Part shown: in pieces, positions 16,556 through 24,432 of the stretch
Numbering within the stretch: position 1 is the first letter of the stretch
How the letters are laid out: the number at the start of each line of letters is the position of its first letter
Translations under genes and position numbers: made by a program
DNA from: an uncultured Patescibacteria group bacterium
GTDB lineage: Bacteria > Patescibacteriota > Patescibacteriia > Veblenbacterales > UBA10138
Assembly: GCA_937929825.1 (NCBI GenBank)
Contig: CALFUV010000007.1
Span: forward strand, 1-53,564
Reading direction: 5' to 3'
Length of the DNA stretch: 53,564 nt
Notes under the pieces: model-generated
What the model was told of the DNA's origin: nothing
Seen by the model: the letters and a program-made list of their open reading frames with translations, nothing else
Databases searched by the model: none

Positions 16556-17770
16556 ATGAAATACAAATACACAGCGCGTAACAAAAATGGAGAACTAGAA
16601 AATGGAGAATTAGAAATAAATTCAGAACATGAACTAGCTGAATATTTAAGAAACAAGGGATTGTTACTCACTAGTGCTGAAATTATTGGGCAAAAGAAAA
16701 AAAACAAGACTAAATTTAGTTGGCCTTTATTTAATCGTGTAAAAACAGTAGAAAAAGTTTTCTTTACCCAAAACCTGCAAGTGATGGTAAAAGCAGGTTT
16801 ATCTGTTTCTTTGGCTCTTAAAACTCTAGCCCAGCAAACTAATAATAAAAGTTTTCGGGATATTCTAATGGATCTTCACGCAAGAGTAGATAAGGGCAAT
16901 ACCTTGGCTGATTCTATGGCTAATTATCCCAAAGTATTTCCTGAAGTATTTATAAATATGATTAGAGCTGGTGAGAAAAGCGGTAAATTAGAAGAAGTCT
17001 TGCTTCAACTTACAACCCAACTAAGAAAAAGTCACGCCTTAATAGCAAAAGTAAGAGGTGCTCTTACTTACCCTGTTGTAGTTATTACAGCTATGATTGG
17101 CATAGGTATTGCTATGATGGTATTAGTCATACCAAAAATCACTGGTATATTTGAAGAGGTTAATGCTACTCTACCTCTGCCTACCAGAATACTAATGAGT
17201 ACAAGTGATTTTATGATAGCTCACGGACCTATACTTGCTGTAGCCTTTATTGTATTGGCAATAATATTCTGGCGAATAATTCATACTAAAAAAGGAAGTT
17301 TTATTTGGCATGGTTTTTTATTAAAAATGCCTATTATTGCTCCGATACTGCGCAAAATAAATTTAGCAAAATATGCTAGAACTTTTTCCTCATTAATTAA
17401 AACAGATATTCCTGTTGTCCAATCTTTCCAAATTACTGCCAGTACTTTAAGTAACTCTCATTATCGTCAAGTAGTAGAAGAGGCTGCGGAAAAAGTAAAA
17501 AAGGGTATACAAATAGCGGCTATTTTGGGTGAATATCCTAAACTTTTTCCTCCCTTGGTGGTACAAATGATTTCTGTAGGTGAAGAAACAGGTACTATAG
17601 ATACCATCTTAGATGAACTGGCAAATTTTTATGAAGAAGATGTAGATAGAACTATGTCTAATCTTACAACTATACTTGAACCAATTTTAATATTAATTTT
17701 GGGAGCGGGCGTGGGAGGCTTGGCTGTATCCATAATTTTACCTATATATTCACTTACCCAAAATATTTAA
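16556..17770 (+). CDS. pilC: Type IV pilus inner-membrane platform protein PilC (GspF family)
   Basis: 404 aa. Two tandem GspF domains, each starting with a conserved helical block: FFTQNLQVMVKAGLSVSLALKTLA and YARTFSSLIKTDIPVVQSFQITA. Both carry the GE(K/E)SGKL/GTID signature (RAGEKSGKLEEVL and SVGEETGTIDTIL). Three membrane helices are visible near residues 170-195, 225-245 and 375-398. PilC sits in the membrane and passes PilB motion to pilin assembly. It starts 4 bp after pilB. Confidence 0.95.
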   Translation: MKYKYTARNKNGELENGELEINSEHELAEYLRNKGLLLTSAEIIGQKKKNKTKFSWPLFNRVKTVEKVFFTQNLQVMVKAGLSVSLALKTLAQQTNNKSFRDILMDLHARVDKGNTLADSMANYPKVFPEVFINMIRAGEKSGKLEEVLLQLTTQLRKSHALIAKVRGALTYPVVVITAMIGIGIAMMVLVIPKITGIFEEVNATLPLPTRILMSTSDFMIAHGPILAVAFIVLAIIFWRIIHTKKGSFIWHGFLLKMPIIAPILRKINLAKYARTFSSLIKTDIPVVQSFQITASTLSNSHYRQVVEEAAEKVKKGIQIAAILGEYPKLFPPLVVQMISVGEETGTIDTILDELANFYEEDVDRTMSNLTTILEPILILILGAGVGGLAVSIILPIYSLTQNI

Positions 17771-17781
17771 ATTCAAAAGAT

Positions 17782-18231
17782 ATGTCTCGAGCCGGTTTTA
17801 CTGTTTTTGAATCATTAGTTGTGATTGCAATTATTAGCTTAATCATTATTTCTTCACTTCCGGCTATTCGTACATCTCAACAAAATTCATTACTTCAACG
17901 TGAAGCTCGCTCATTACTAAATGATTTAAGACTAGCCCAACAATTAAGTATTAGCAAACAATTTCCTCATCTGATAAAAATTATTAACACCGCTCCCCAT
18001 AAATATCAACTAATTTCCCGTTCAGAAAGTGATACAATAATAAAAGAACATATCCTAAATCCAAAAGTTAGTTGGCAGGATACTGGGGGATTTACAAATA
18101 ACGAAATAATTTTTAATAATATTGGCGCTATTCAAGGTAGCGAAACCGGCATTATTATACTCAAAAATATTGCCAATAATACAGCGTCTTTGGAAATTAA
18201 AACCTCAGGTTATGTTAAAATTTTTCAATAA
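17782..18231 (+). CDS. Prepilin-like protein, GspH/FimT type
   Basis: 149 aa. The class III signal is almost bare: MSRAG-FTVFESLVVIAIISLIIISSLPAI, with cleavage expected after Gly5, Phe as first mature residue and Glu at mature position 5. A GspH/FimT-like body follows (LNDLRLAQQLSISKQ...). Likely a minor pilin that primes pilus assembly. It is the first of four consecutive genes with prepilin-like starts and overlaps the next by 20 bp. The prepilin peptidase gene is not in the window. Confidence 0.85.
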   Translation: MSRAGFTVFESLVVIAIISLIIISSLPAIRTSQQNSLLQREARSLLNDLRLAQQLSISKQFPHLIKIINTAPHKYQLISRSESDTIIKEHILNPKVSWQDTGGFTNNEIIFNNIGAIQGSETGIIILKNIANNTASLEIKTSGYVKIFQ

Positions 18232-18643
18232 TAAATCAAAAGGTTTTAGTGTAATTGAAGCATTAATAGCTACCAGTATATTAGCAGTGGGACTTATTGC
18301 TATCTTAAGCATTTTTCCTTTTGTCTTAAGAATAAATAAACAAGCTGAAATGACTAGTCTAGCTTCGGCTCTGGCCCGTGCAAAAATGGAACAACTAATA
18401 GTCCTGCCTTATGATCAGCTGACGCCCGGCAACTTTGAAATCAGGGCCCATGTAACTACAGACCCAAATAATCCTCTTTACATTTTTGAAAGATCTTCAA
18501 TCATTACTCTAGTAGACAACAACCTTTCTACTAGCCAAACGGATACTGGTCTTAAAAAAATTCAAGTTATTGTTTATTGGCCAAGAAGTGGCAGTAATGA
18601 TGACAGCTATATTACTTTAACTAGTTTAAAAGCCAGAAAATGA
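18212..18643 (+). CDS. Prepilin-like protein, PilV type
   Basis: 143 aa from the ATG at 18212 (MLKFFNNKSKGFSVIEALIATSIL). The ORF track start at 18122 lies far inside the previous gene and would place 30 aa before the signal, so I reject it. Cleavage is expected at KG-FSVIEA, with Glu at +5. The hydrophobic helix continues to LSIFPFVLRI. Contains ALARAKMEQLIVLPYD, the 'A.ARAKMEQL..L' pattern of PilV-like minor pilins. It overlaps the preceding gene by 20 bp and the next by 4 bp. Confidence 0.85.
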   Translation: MLKFFNNKSKGFSVIEALIATSILAVGLIAILSIFPFVLRINKQAEMTSLASALARAKMEQLIVLPYDQLTPGNFEIRAHVTTDPNNPLYIFERSSIITLVDNNLSTSQTDTGLKKIQVIVYWPRSGSNDDSYITLTSLKARK

Positions 18644-19185
18644 AATTTAGCCGTGGTTTTTCACTATTTGAAGTATTAATTGGTATTCTCATTACTTTAT
18701 TATTGTTATTAGCTACATATTCTGTATTCATTCTTTCACAAAAAACCGAGCGACCTATTGCTAATCGGGCAGAAATCACACAAAACCAACGCGCAATACT
18801 CGATCGCATGACACGCGAATTAAGACAAGCTACAGCTATTGTCACAACATTACCTGCTAATGAAATCAAATTTGAAGATGGTCATGATATAATTAATCAA
18901 AACCCTATCCAATACATAAGATACTATGTTACCAATAATAACCTTTGGCGAGAAGTTTCATATTATTATTTTCCTACCGATCCCTCCACTCATGTCCGCT
19001 ATAATGAATTAGATGAAAATGGTTTACCTCCTCAAATTCAATTGATTGAAACCAAACTTATAGGCGAGTACATAAACTCGCTAACATTCACCGGCGGTGC
19101 TATAATTACTATAAGCCTACAATTTACAAAAAATGATCAAAACTTAATTATTATTACCGATGTTTCTCCACGCAACATCAACTAA
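18640..19185 (+). CDS. Prepilin-like protein, PilW/GspJ type
   Basis: 181 aa. Signal MKFSRG-FSLFEVLIGILITLLLLLATYSVF with cleavage after Gly6 and Glu at +5. The segment RAEITQNQRAILDRMTRELRQATAI is the typical PilW/GspJ helix that follows the membrane part. The C-terminal half is beta-rich. Presumed minor pilin in the tip complex with the PilV-like and PilX-like neighbours. Start overlaps the previous stop by 4 bp (ATGA). Confidence 0.85.
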   Translation: MKFSRGFSLFEVLIGILITLLLLLATYSVFILSQKTERPIANRAEITQNQRAILDRMTRELRQATAIVTTLPANEIKFEDGHDIINQNPIQYIRYYVTNNNLWREVSYYYFPTDPSTHVRYNELDENGLPPQIQLIETKLIGEYINSLTFTGGAIITISLQFTKNDQNLIIITDVSPRNIN

Positions 19186-20377
19186 AAATCCTAAGGGTTT
19201 TATTGTTATTGCGGTTTCTGTAGTAATAACTGCTCTGCTTTTCATATCAGGATATTTGGTAGAACAGTCATTTAGTGAAAGTCGTATAGCTAAAAGCGAA
19301 AACTCTGCTACCAAGGCTTATTATATTGCCGAGTCAGGGGTTAATGAAGCTATTTATTTATTAAAAAATAATCCTACCTGGAGATTAGGTTTTTTATCAG
19401 GCACACTAAACAATGAAATTTATAGTCGTAATAATGTTTTTGATAACAATGGTTCATATTCTATATCAGCCACAAGTATAGCTAGTGGACTAGTTGATAT
19501 TACAGTCACTGGTTATTTTAGCATAGGTAATGAACAATCACAAAGAGTTATCAAAACACGCTTAGCCCGAGCTACTGGCACTGGTCTTAATTGGTCACAA
19601 TCATTTTATGCTGGTGGCCAAGGCGCCCAACAAAACGGTAATCTGACAATAGAACGAAATTGTACTATCAACGGCGGCAAAATTCACGCCAACCAACTGG
19701 TAAAAGTTACCAGTAAATCAACTTTAACAGTCAACAATGCTCAAGTTTCTGCCAGTAATAACATTATTGTCAATAATCAATCTACACTGGTTCTTAATAA
19801 TAGCACCCAAAGTGAAGGTACATCTATAATCGCTCTACCCCAAGTTGATATTGATTCCCCTTCGCCTACATCATTAAAAAACCGTGCCAATCAAACTTAT
19901 ACTTCCACAGCCTTTTCAGCTCTGCCTTCAGGAACAGTTCTAAATGGCATCACTTTTGTAACCGGTAATGCCAATTGGAATAATAAAAATATAACAATTA
20001 ACGGGATTTTGGCAGCTAGTGGAAATATAACTGTTAACTTATCATCGGGTAATTCTTTTTTAATTAATGTTAATGGTGGAACTGGTTCTGGATTAATAAG
20101 TAAAAGTGGAATTTATCTAAATTTAAATAGCGGTAATTTTACAGCTAATGGTTTATTGTATACTCCTGCGGCTATCTCAGTTAATTTTAATGATACAAAC
20201 CCAATATTTGATTTAACTGGCGGTTTAATTGGCTGGCATGTCACCTTTAGCGGTAACGACAATGGTACCTGTGTAATTACCTATAATCAAGATGTATTAT
20301 CCACGCCTCTGGATCCTGTATATAACGGCAATGAAAGCCCTATTATAGAAGTTAATCACTGGGAAGAGCAATATTAA
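19160..20377 (+). CDS. PilX-like protein with a beta-rich, Asn/Ser-rich C-terminal domain
   Basis: 405 aa. KGFIVIAVSVVITALLFISGYLVEQ forms a prepilin-like membrane helix. ENSATKAYYIAESGVNEAIYLLKNNPTW is the AESG motif typical of PilX/GspK-like minor pilins; the usual Glu at +5 is missing. Residues ~160-375 are rich in Asn, Ser and Thr with short strands and turns (NLTIERNCTINGG, STLTVNNAQVSAS, NIIVNNQSTLVLNN), which suggests a beta-helix or bactofilin-like fold. A surface-exposed tip module is plausible. The start overlaps the preceding gene by 26 bp, and the stop shares its last base with the pilM ATG (taATG). Confidence 0.75.
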   Translation: MFLHATSTKNPKGFIVIAVSVVITALLFISGYLVEQSFSESRIAKSENSATKAYYIAESGVNEAIYLLKNNPTWRLGFLSGTLNNEIYSRNNVFDNNGSYSISATSIASGLVDITVTGYFSIGNEQSQRVIKTRLARATGTGLNWSQSFYAGGQGAQQNGNLTIERNCTINGGKIHANQLVKVTSKSTLTVNNAQVSASNNIIVNNQSTLVLNNSTQSEGTSIIALPQVDIDSPSPTSLKNRANQTYTSTAFSALPSGTVLNGITFVTGNANWNNKNITINGILAASGNITVNLSSGNSFLINVNGGTGSGLISKSGIYLNLNSGNFTANGLLYTPAAISVNFNDTNPIFDLTGGLIGWHVTFSGNDNGTCVITYNQDVLSTPLDPVYNGNESPIIEVNHWEEQY

Positions 20378-21459
20378 TGTTATTCAGTAATCAACAAATC
20401 AGTTTAGGTCTTGATATTAGTGACCGCTCAATAAAAGCGGTACAGTTGAAGCGAAATATAAAGGGCAAGCTAGAACTTCAAGCCTTATCACAACTGGATT
20501 TACCTCCGACTATCTTTGAGGAGGGAGAAATTAAAGACTCTGATGGACTAACACAATTCATAATCAAACTTATAACCAAACCTCAAATTGGCTCTTTTAA
20601 TACTTCTTATGTCACAGCCTGTTTACCAGAAACAAAAACCTTTATTAAAGTTATAGATATACCTCCCATGCCAGAAAAAGAAATTCATAACGCGGTTAAA
20701 TGGGAAGCTGAACACCATATACCTATTCCCATAGAAGATACTTATTGGGATTGGCAAAAAATTGATACTCCAGCCAAGAATAATGCCAGATTACCAGTAT
20801 TATTAGCGGTTGTCCCTAAAAATATTGTTGATACTTATACCGCCGCTATTAACAACGCTAAGCTCACGCCTTTAGCTCTTGAGGTTGAAGCTGTACCTAT
20901 AGCAAGAAGTCTTTTGCCATATTCAAATTCCAATCCTAAAAATACTGCCACAATGATTATTGACATGGGCGCAACTCGCACCAGTTTAATTGTTGTTGAT
21001 TTAAACTCTATTCAATTTACAGTTTCATTACCTATTTCTGGTAGAAGGGTTACAGAAACTATAGCCAGATCGCTTAAATTATCTGAAGAGCAAGCTGAAA
21101 AAGCTAAAATAATCTGCGGTCTTGATCCTAAAAAAAGTCACGGGGCTATTGGTGAAATATTGCATCAAACCATAGATGATTTGATAAATCGCATCAGGGA
21201 GTCAATAATATTTTACAGAGAACATTTTCCTGAGGGCAATAAAATAGGCGAAATACTTCTTTGTGGTGGCGGTTCAAATTTTAAATTAATTGATAAACAT
21301 TTAAGTTCCAGCTTGGAACTGCCTGTTAAAAAAGGAGATCCTTGGTTAAATCTTAAACCCAGTCCACCTCCTCTGAAAAACAATGAACTTATTTCCTACA
21401 CGACTGCTTTGGGTTTAGCTTTGCGTACATCTTTAAATTCAAGTGACTACAGTCTATGA
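20377..21459 (+). CDS. pilM: Type IV pilus assembly protein PilM
   Basis: 360 aa, actin-like (FtsA/PilM) fold. The phosphate-1 loop SLGLDISDRSIKAVQLK opens the protein. VTACLPETKTFIKVIDIPPMPEKEIHNAVKWEAEHHIPIP is the conserved PilM block. The second ATP motif is MIIDMGATRTSLIVVD and the adenosine motif is GEILLCGGGSNFKLID. PilM binds the cytoplasmic N-terminus of PilN and links the platform to PilB/PilC. The stop overlaps pilN by 4 bp. Confidence 0.94.
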   Translation: MLFSNQQISLGLDISDRSIKAVQLKRNIKGKLELQALSQLDLPPTIFEEGEIKDSDGLTQFIIKLITKPQIGSFNTSYVTACLPETKTFIKVIDIPPMPEKEIHNAVKWEAEHHIPIPIEDTYWDWQKIDTPAKNNARLPVLLAVVPKNIVDTYTAAINNAKLTPLALEVEAVPIARSLLPYSNSNPKNTATMIIDMGATRTSLIVVDLNSIQFTVSLPISGRRVTETIARSLKLSEEQAEKAKIICGLDPKKSHGAIGEILHQTIDDLINRIRESIIFYREHFPEGNKIGEILLCGGGSNFKLIDKHLSSSLELPVKKGDPWLNLKPSPPPLKNNELISYTTALGLALRTSLNSSDYSL

Positions 21460-22001
21460 TGCGAATAAGTTTAAATTTATTATCACCACAGCAAAAAGAA
21501 TACTTGAAGTACGAACGAGCTTATTTTTATGTTAGAACCGTCATGTGGTTAATGATTATTTTTACTATTACAATATCTTCCCTGTTATTAATAGCCAGAC
21601 TAATGTTACAGGATAATTATGCAACTGTCCTTACTACAACTGCCATGGTAAACAATAAAAATACAGTAATAGATCATGAAATTGCCAATCTAAATAAAAC
21701 TTTAATGGAAATGGAAAAAATCCAATCTGATTTTATAAAGTGGTCTAATATAATCATAGATATTAATTCAGTTATACCAGAAAATATTGAAGTCACCTAT
21801 CTTAATTTAGAACAAAAAAATCGTTTATTTAATTTACACGGTAAAGCCTTACGACGGGAAGACTTTTTAAACTTAAAATCAGCATTGGAAAAATTGCCTT
21901 ATTTAGAGGAACTGTCTTCTCCGCTGACTAATTTATTACTCCGTGAAAATGTGAGTTTTGAATTTTCAGGTAAAATTAATTTCAAAAAGGTTAGTCTTTA
22001 G
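21456..22001 (+). CDS. pilN: Type IV pilus assembly protein PilN
   Basis: 181 aa. The N-terminal MMRISLNLLSPQQKEYLKYE matches the INLLP-type motif by which PilN binds PilM. It is followed by one membrane helix (~29-51), a coiled segment and the ferredoxin-like domain (SVIPENIEVTYLNLEQKNRLFNLHGKALRREDFLNLKSALE). A second Met at residue 2 could also be the start. It forms the inner-membrane PilN/PilO alignment subcomplex. Confidence 0.85.
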   Translation: MMRISLNLLSPQQKEYLKYERAYFYVRTVMWLMIIFTITISSLLLIARLMLQDNYATVLTTTAMVNNKNTVIDHEIANLNKTLMEMEKIQSDFIKWSNIIIDINSVIPENIEVTYLNLEQKNRLFNLHGKALRREDFLNLKSALEKLPYLEELSSPLTNLLLRENVSFEFSGKINFKKVSL

Positions 22002-22014
22002 AATTATTTAAAAT

Positions 22015-22581
22015 ATGCGCTTTAGTTTTATTCATACGCCTAAACAAAAAATACTTTCTGTTATTGTTTTTACGATACTTTTTACAATAGCTATATTTTC
22101 TCTTATAGCTTACCCTAGTATTAAAATAATAAAACAATTATCTGATCAAATATATGAACAACGTATAGAATTAGAACAAATGTATCAAAAAGGAAAAATA
22201 CTTAAAAAAACATTACATGAATACGAACAAATAAAACCTATCATTCCTTCACTTAGCCGTGTTTACTTAACTCGCGGTAATGAGCTCGAATTTATAACCT
22301 CCCTAGAAGAATTAGCTACAACTAGCGGTGTAATAGAAGATAAAAAATTAGCTGCTCCGGATCCTAAAAAAGTAACTAACCAATTACAATATCAACTACA
22401 AATTAGTGGCGATCTTAAAGGTTTTATACGTTATTTGGCCGCTTTAGAAGCACTTGATTTTTATGTAAATATCAACACCGTAAGATTATCCATTTCAACC
22501 GCACAACAAACTATAAACCAAACAGTAACCAAACCTGCTCTTCAGGCTATTCTTCTAGCTACTTCTTTTTATAAACCATGA
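22015..22581 (+). CDS. pilO: Type IV pilus assembly protein PilO
   Basis: 188 aa. One membrane helix (~14-35), a coiled coil (IKQLSDQIYEQRIELEQMYQKGK), then a ferredoxin-like domain with FITSLEELATTSGVIE and LQISGDLKGFIRYLAALEALDFYVNINTVRLS, matching PilO. It pairs with PilN. Assignment rests on architecture and position after pilN, since sequence conservation in PilO is low. It overlaps the next gene by 4 bp. Confidence 0.85.
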   Translation: MRFSFIHTPKQKILSVIVFTILFTIAIFSLIAYPSIKIIKQLSDQIYEQRIELEQMYQKGKILKKTLHEYEQIKPIIPSLSRVYLTRGNELEFITSLEELATTSGVIEDKKLAAPDPKKVTNQLQYQLQISGDLKGFIRYLAALEALDFYVNINTVRLSISTAQQTINQTVTKPALQAILLATSFYKP

Positions 22582-22925
22582 CAATCATAAAAATTAAAAA
22601 ATTAAATTATATTAAGTTATTAAAATTTTTACCAAATATAACACTAGTGCTGTTATTGTTTGGGTTTATATCAACTATATTTTTTCTATATCAATATTTC
22701 TACCAAACTATTGCTCAAGTAAAAGTTGTGAGTATACTTAAAAGTCAGATCTCTTTAAATCAAGTTAATTTACCCTTATACGAAAAAGTAATAAATGATT
22801 GGGAAAATAAAAAAAGATTTGATGAGTCTAGTATAGATAAAATAAAAGATCATTTCCAACCTATAACAACCACCAATCAAACAATAAATAAACCAACTAT
22901 TGAAGAGGTAAACTTAATTGAATAA
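22578..22925 (+). CDS. Small membrane-anchored protein at the PilP position
   Basis: 115 aa. One membrane segment (~18-42, PNITLVLLLFGFISTIFFLYQYF) and an extracytoplasmic helical part rich in charged residues, ending in a low-complexity Thr/Asn/Ile tail. No lipobox and no PilP beta domain, so it is not a recognisable PilP; only the operon position suggests a role with PilN/PilO. It is the last gene of the pilus operon, 13 bp from the convergent nifU-like gene. Confidence 0.65.
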   Translation: MTIIKIKKLNYIKLLKFLPNITLVLLLFGFISTIFFLYQYFYQTIAQVKVVSILKSQISLNQVNLPLYEKVINDWENKKRFDESSIDKIKDHFQPITTTNQTINKPTIEEVNLIE

Positions 22926-22938
22926 AATAAGTTTTTTC

Positions 22939-23178
22939 TTAAACCGCTATAACCTCTTTGATATCCGGCAAATCTTTTTTTAATGCTTCTTCCAATCCGA
23001 ATTTCAAAGTAATAGCAGATAAAGAACAATTCTCACAAGCACCTTGTAAATTTACGTAAACACGACCACTATCGGCCTCATAATCAACAAAAGATATATG
23101 GCCACCATGCCCAACAACATAAGGTTCAGCTTCTTCTAAAATCTCTTTAATTTTGGCAATCATCTTTTCTTTTTCCAT
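22939..23178 (-). CDS. NifU C-terminal-like iron-sulfur scaffold protein
   Basis: 79 aa, a stand-alone NifU_C (Nfu) domain. Core GHGGHISFVDYEADSGRVYVNLQGACENCSLSAITLK contains the CxxC pair (Cys48, Cys51) that binds a [4Fe-4S] cluster. Nfu proteins hold and pass clusters to apo-enzymes in the cytoplasm. It starts 7 bp after the C39-like gene on the same strand. No other Fe-S assembly gene is visible nearby. Confidence 0.92.
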   Translation of the reverse strand: MEKEKMIAKIKEILEEAEPYVVGHGGHISFVDYEADSGRVYVNLQGACENCSLSAITLKFGLEEALKKDLPDIKEVIAV

Positions 23179-23185
23179 TTTTTAA

Positions 23186-23986
23186 TTATGGTTCATTCTT
23201 TAATACTATCATAATTCGCCGACCATTCATAACATCACTGTTATTCCAGTCTCTAACCGCCCCGGCTAATACTTTTTCAGTATACCTATAACTCTCACCA
23301 CGTTTGGTGCCCGGATCATTAACAATAAATTCTGAACCTTCATATCCTTTAACTACCAACATATGATACAATGGTCCAGGTCGTCTAAAATATGGATTAC
23401 CTAATTGACGGCCGGCGGTTGGAATGATAACAGGCCGACCATTATTTATTTCATTTCTAATTATCTCAGCAGAATATTCTAGCACATCGGCATTTTTATC
23501 ATATTTATCCGCTAATACTTTAACCACTTCAGCGGCGGTTAAATCCACACCATAACCATTATCTTCTTGCCATTTAATAAGTTCTAAAATAAGTTCCTCA
23601 GCTTCTGCTGGTGGTATTTGTAGATTCTTTCTACCAGCTAAATATTCCATAACCATAATAATACTAGCCTCTTCACAAGCTTCCTGATAAGGCATTCCCC
23701 AATTAGCAAAGGGGGCTTGTGTGGTAAACGGTACTGGTAGAACTTTAATTTTAGAAAATGAAACTTCTATATTTTTAGATTGAGTGCTTTCTATAGTATT
23801 TAAATTAACCTGATTATTAAACTCTTCCGTATTCTTATTAACTTCACTACTAACTAATTCTTCTGTGAATAAATTATCTTGCTCTGTATTATTACTATTT
23901 AATAAATCATTATTAACACTACTACACGACGTTCCTAAAAAAACCAGGAAAACTAAAATCAGAAATATGATAAATTTTTTATTCAT
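23186..23986 (-). CDS. Lipoprotein with C39-like peptidase domain
   Basis: 266 aa. Lipoprotein signal MNKKFIIFLILVFLVFLGTSC (lipobox LGTSC, Cys21), then a Ser/Asn/Glu-rich linker to about residue 75. The domain matches C39-like (Peptidase_C39_2) proteins: PFTTQAPFANWGMPYQEACEEASIIMVMEYL with the presumed nucleophile Cys104, RPVIIPTAGRQLGNPYF, LYHMLVVKGY with His208 and VNDPGT with Asp224. These domains act outside the cell on peptides or proteins; the substrate is unknown. It is divergent from rpmA with a 96-bp spacer. Confidence 0.88.
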   Translation of the reverse strand: MNKKFIIFLILVFLVFLGTSCSSVNNDLLNSNNTEQDNLFTEELVSSEVNKNTEEFNNQVNLNTIESTQSKNIEVSFSKIKVLPVPFTTQAPFANWGMPYQEACEEASIIMVMEYLAGRKNLQIPPAEAEELILELIKWQEDNGYGVDLTAAEVVKVLADKYDKNADVLEYSAEIIRNEINNGRPVIIPTAGRQLGNPYFRRPGPLYHMLVVKGYEGSEFIVNDPGTKRGESYRYTEKVLAGAVRDWNNSDVMNGRRIMIVLKNEP

Positions 23987-24017
23987 AGTTAATTAATTCT
24001 ACATAATATTTATATTC

Positions 24018-24046
24018 TTGACTAGATTTGAATACTACTATATAAT
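24018..24046 (+). promoter_or_regulatory. rpmA promoter
   Basis: -35 TTGACT (24018-24023), 17-bp spacer, -10 TATAAT (24041-24046). Predicted start near 24053, giving a leader of about 30 nt with no SD before the rpmA ATG. Confidence 0.8.
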
Positions 24047-24082
24047 CAATCGCAGATTTAATTAACTATTACTCTTAAAATT

Positions 24083-24367
24083 ATGGCTCATACCAAAGCG
24101 GGTGGCTCAACCAGTCTAGGCCGCGATTCTCAAAGTAAACGCCTTGGGGTAAAATTATTTGCCGGGCAACCAGCTAAAGCGGGGATGGTAATTGTTCGTC
24201 AACGGGGTACTAAATTTTTCCCCGGGCCAGGTGTAAAAAAAGGTAGTGATGACACCTTATTTGCTGCGCGGGCTGGCACTGTTCAATTTCTTAAAAAATG
24301 GCGCCGATCTTACACCGGTAAGCTAAAACTAGCTAAAGTAGTTACAGTGATACCACAAGAAAAGTAA
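24083..24367 (+). CDS. rpmA: 50S ribosomal protein bL27
   Basis: 94 aa. [29 protein letters not shown] is the conserved bL27 start; the family's flexible N-terminal tail reaches the peptidyl-transferase centre. The tail begins AHTKAGG, so no cleaved Firmicutes-type extension is present. The beta-sandwich core with [23 protein letters not shown] follows. In most genomes rpmA is next to rplU (bL21), but here it stands alone between a C39-like gene and pyrG, with its own promoter and terminator. Confidence 0.97.
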   Translation: MAHTKAGGSTSLGRDSQSKRLGVKLFAGQPAKAGMVIVRQRGTKFFPGPGVKKGSDDTLFAARAGTVQFLKKWRRSYTGKLKLAKVVTVIPQEK

Positions 24368-24372
24368 TATTA

Positions 24373-24414
24373 ATTACAAAAAACCCGTTAAATAATAGGG
24401 CTTTTTGTAATTTT
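24373..24414 (+). terminator. rpmA terminator
   Basis: Stem ATTACAAAAAACCC (24373-24386) with GGGCTTTTTGTAAT (24398-24411), one mismatch, followed by TTT. The A-rich left arm and T-rich right arm would also serve the convergent pyrG transcript. Confidence 0.75.
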
Positions 24415-24432
24415 ACAAGGGTAATAGAAATA

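Noticed and set aside
18122-18211. N-terminal extension of the PilV-like gene
   Set aside because: It lies inside the previous pilin gene in another frame and would move the prepilin signal away from the N-terminus.
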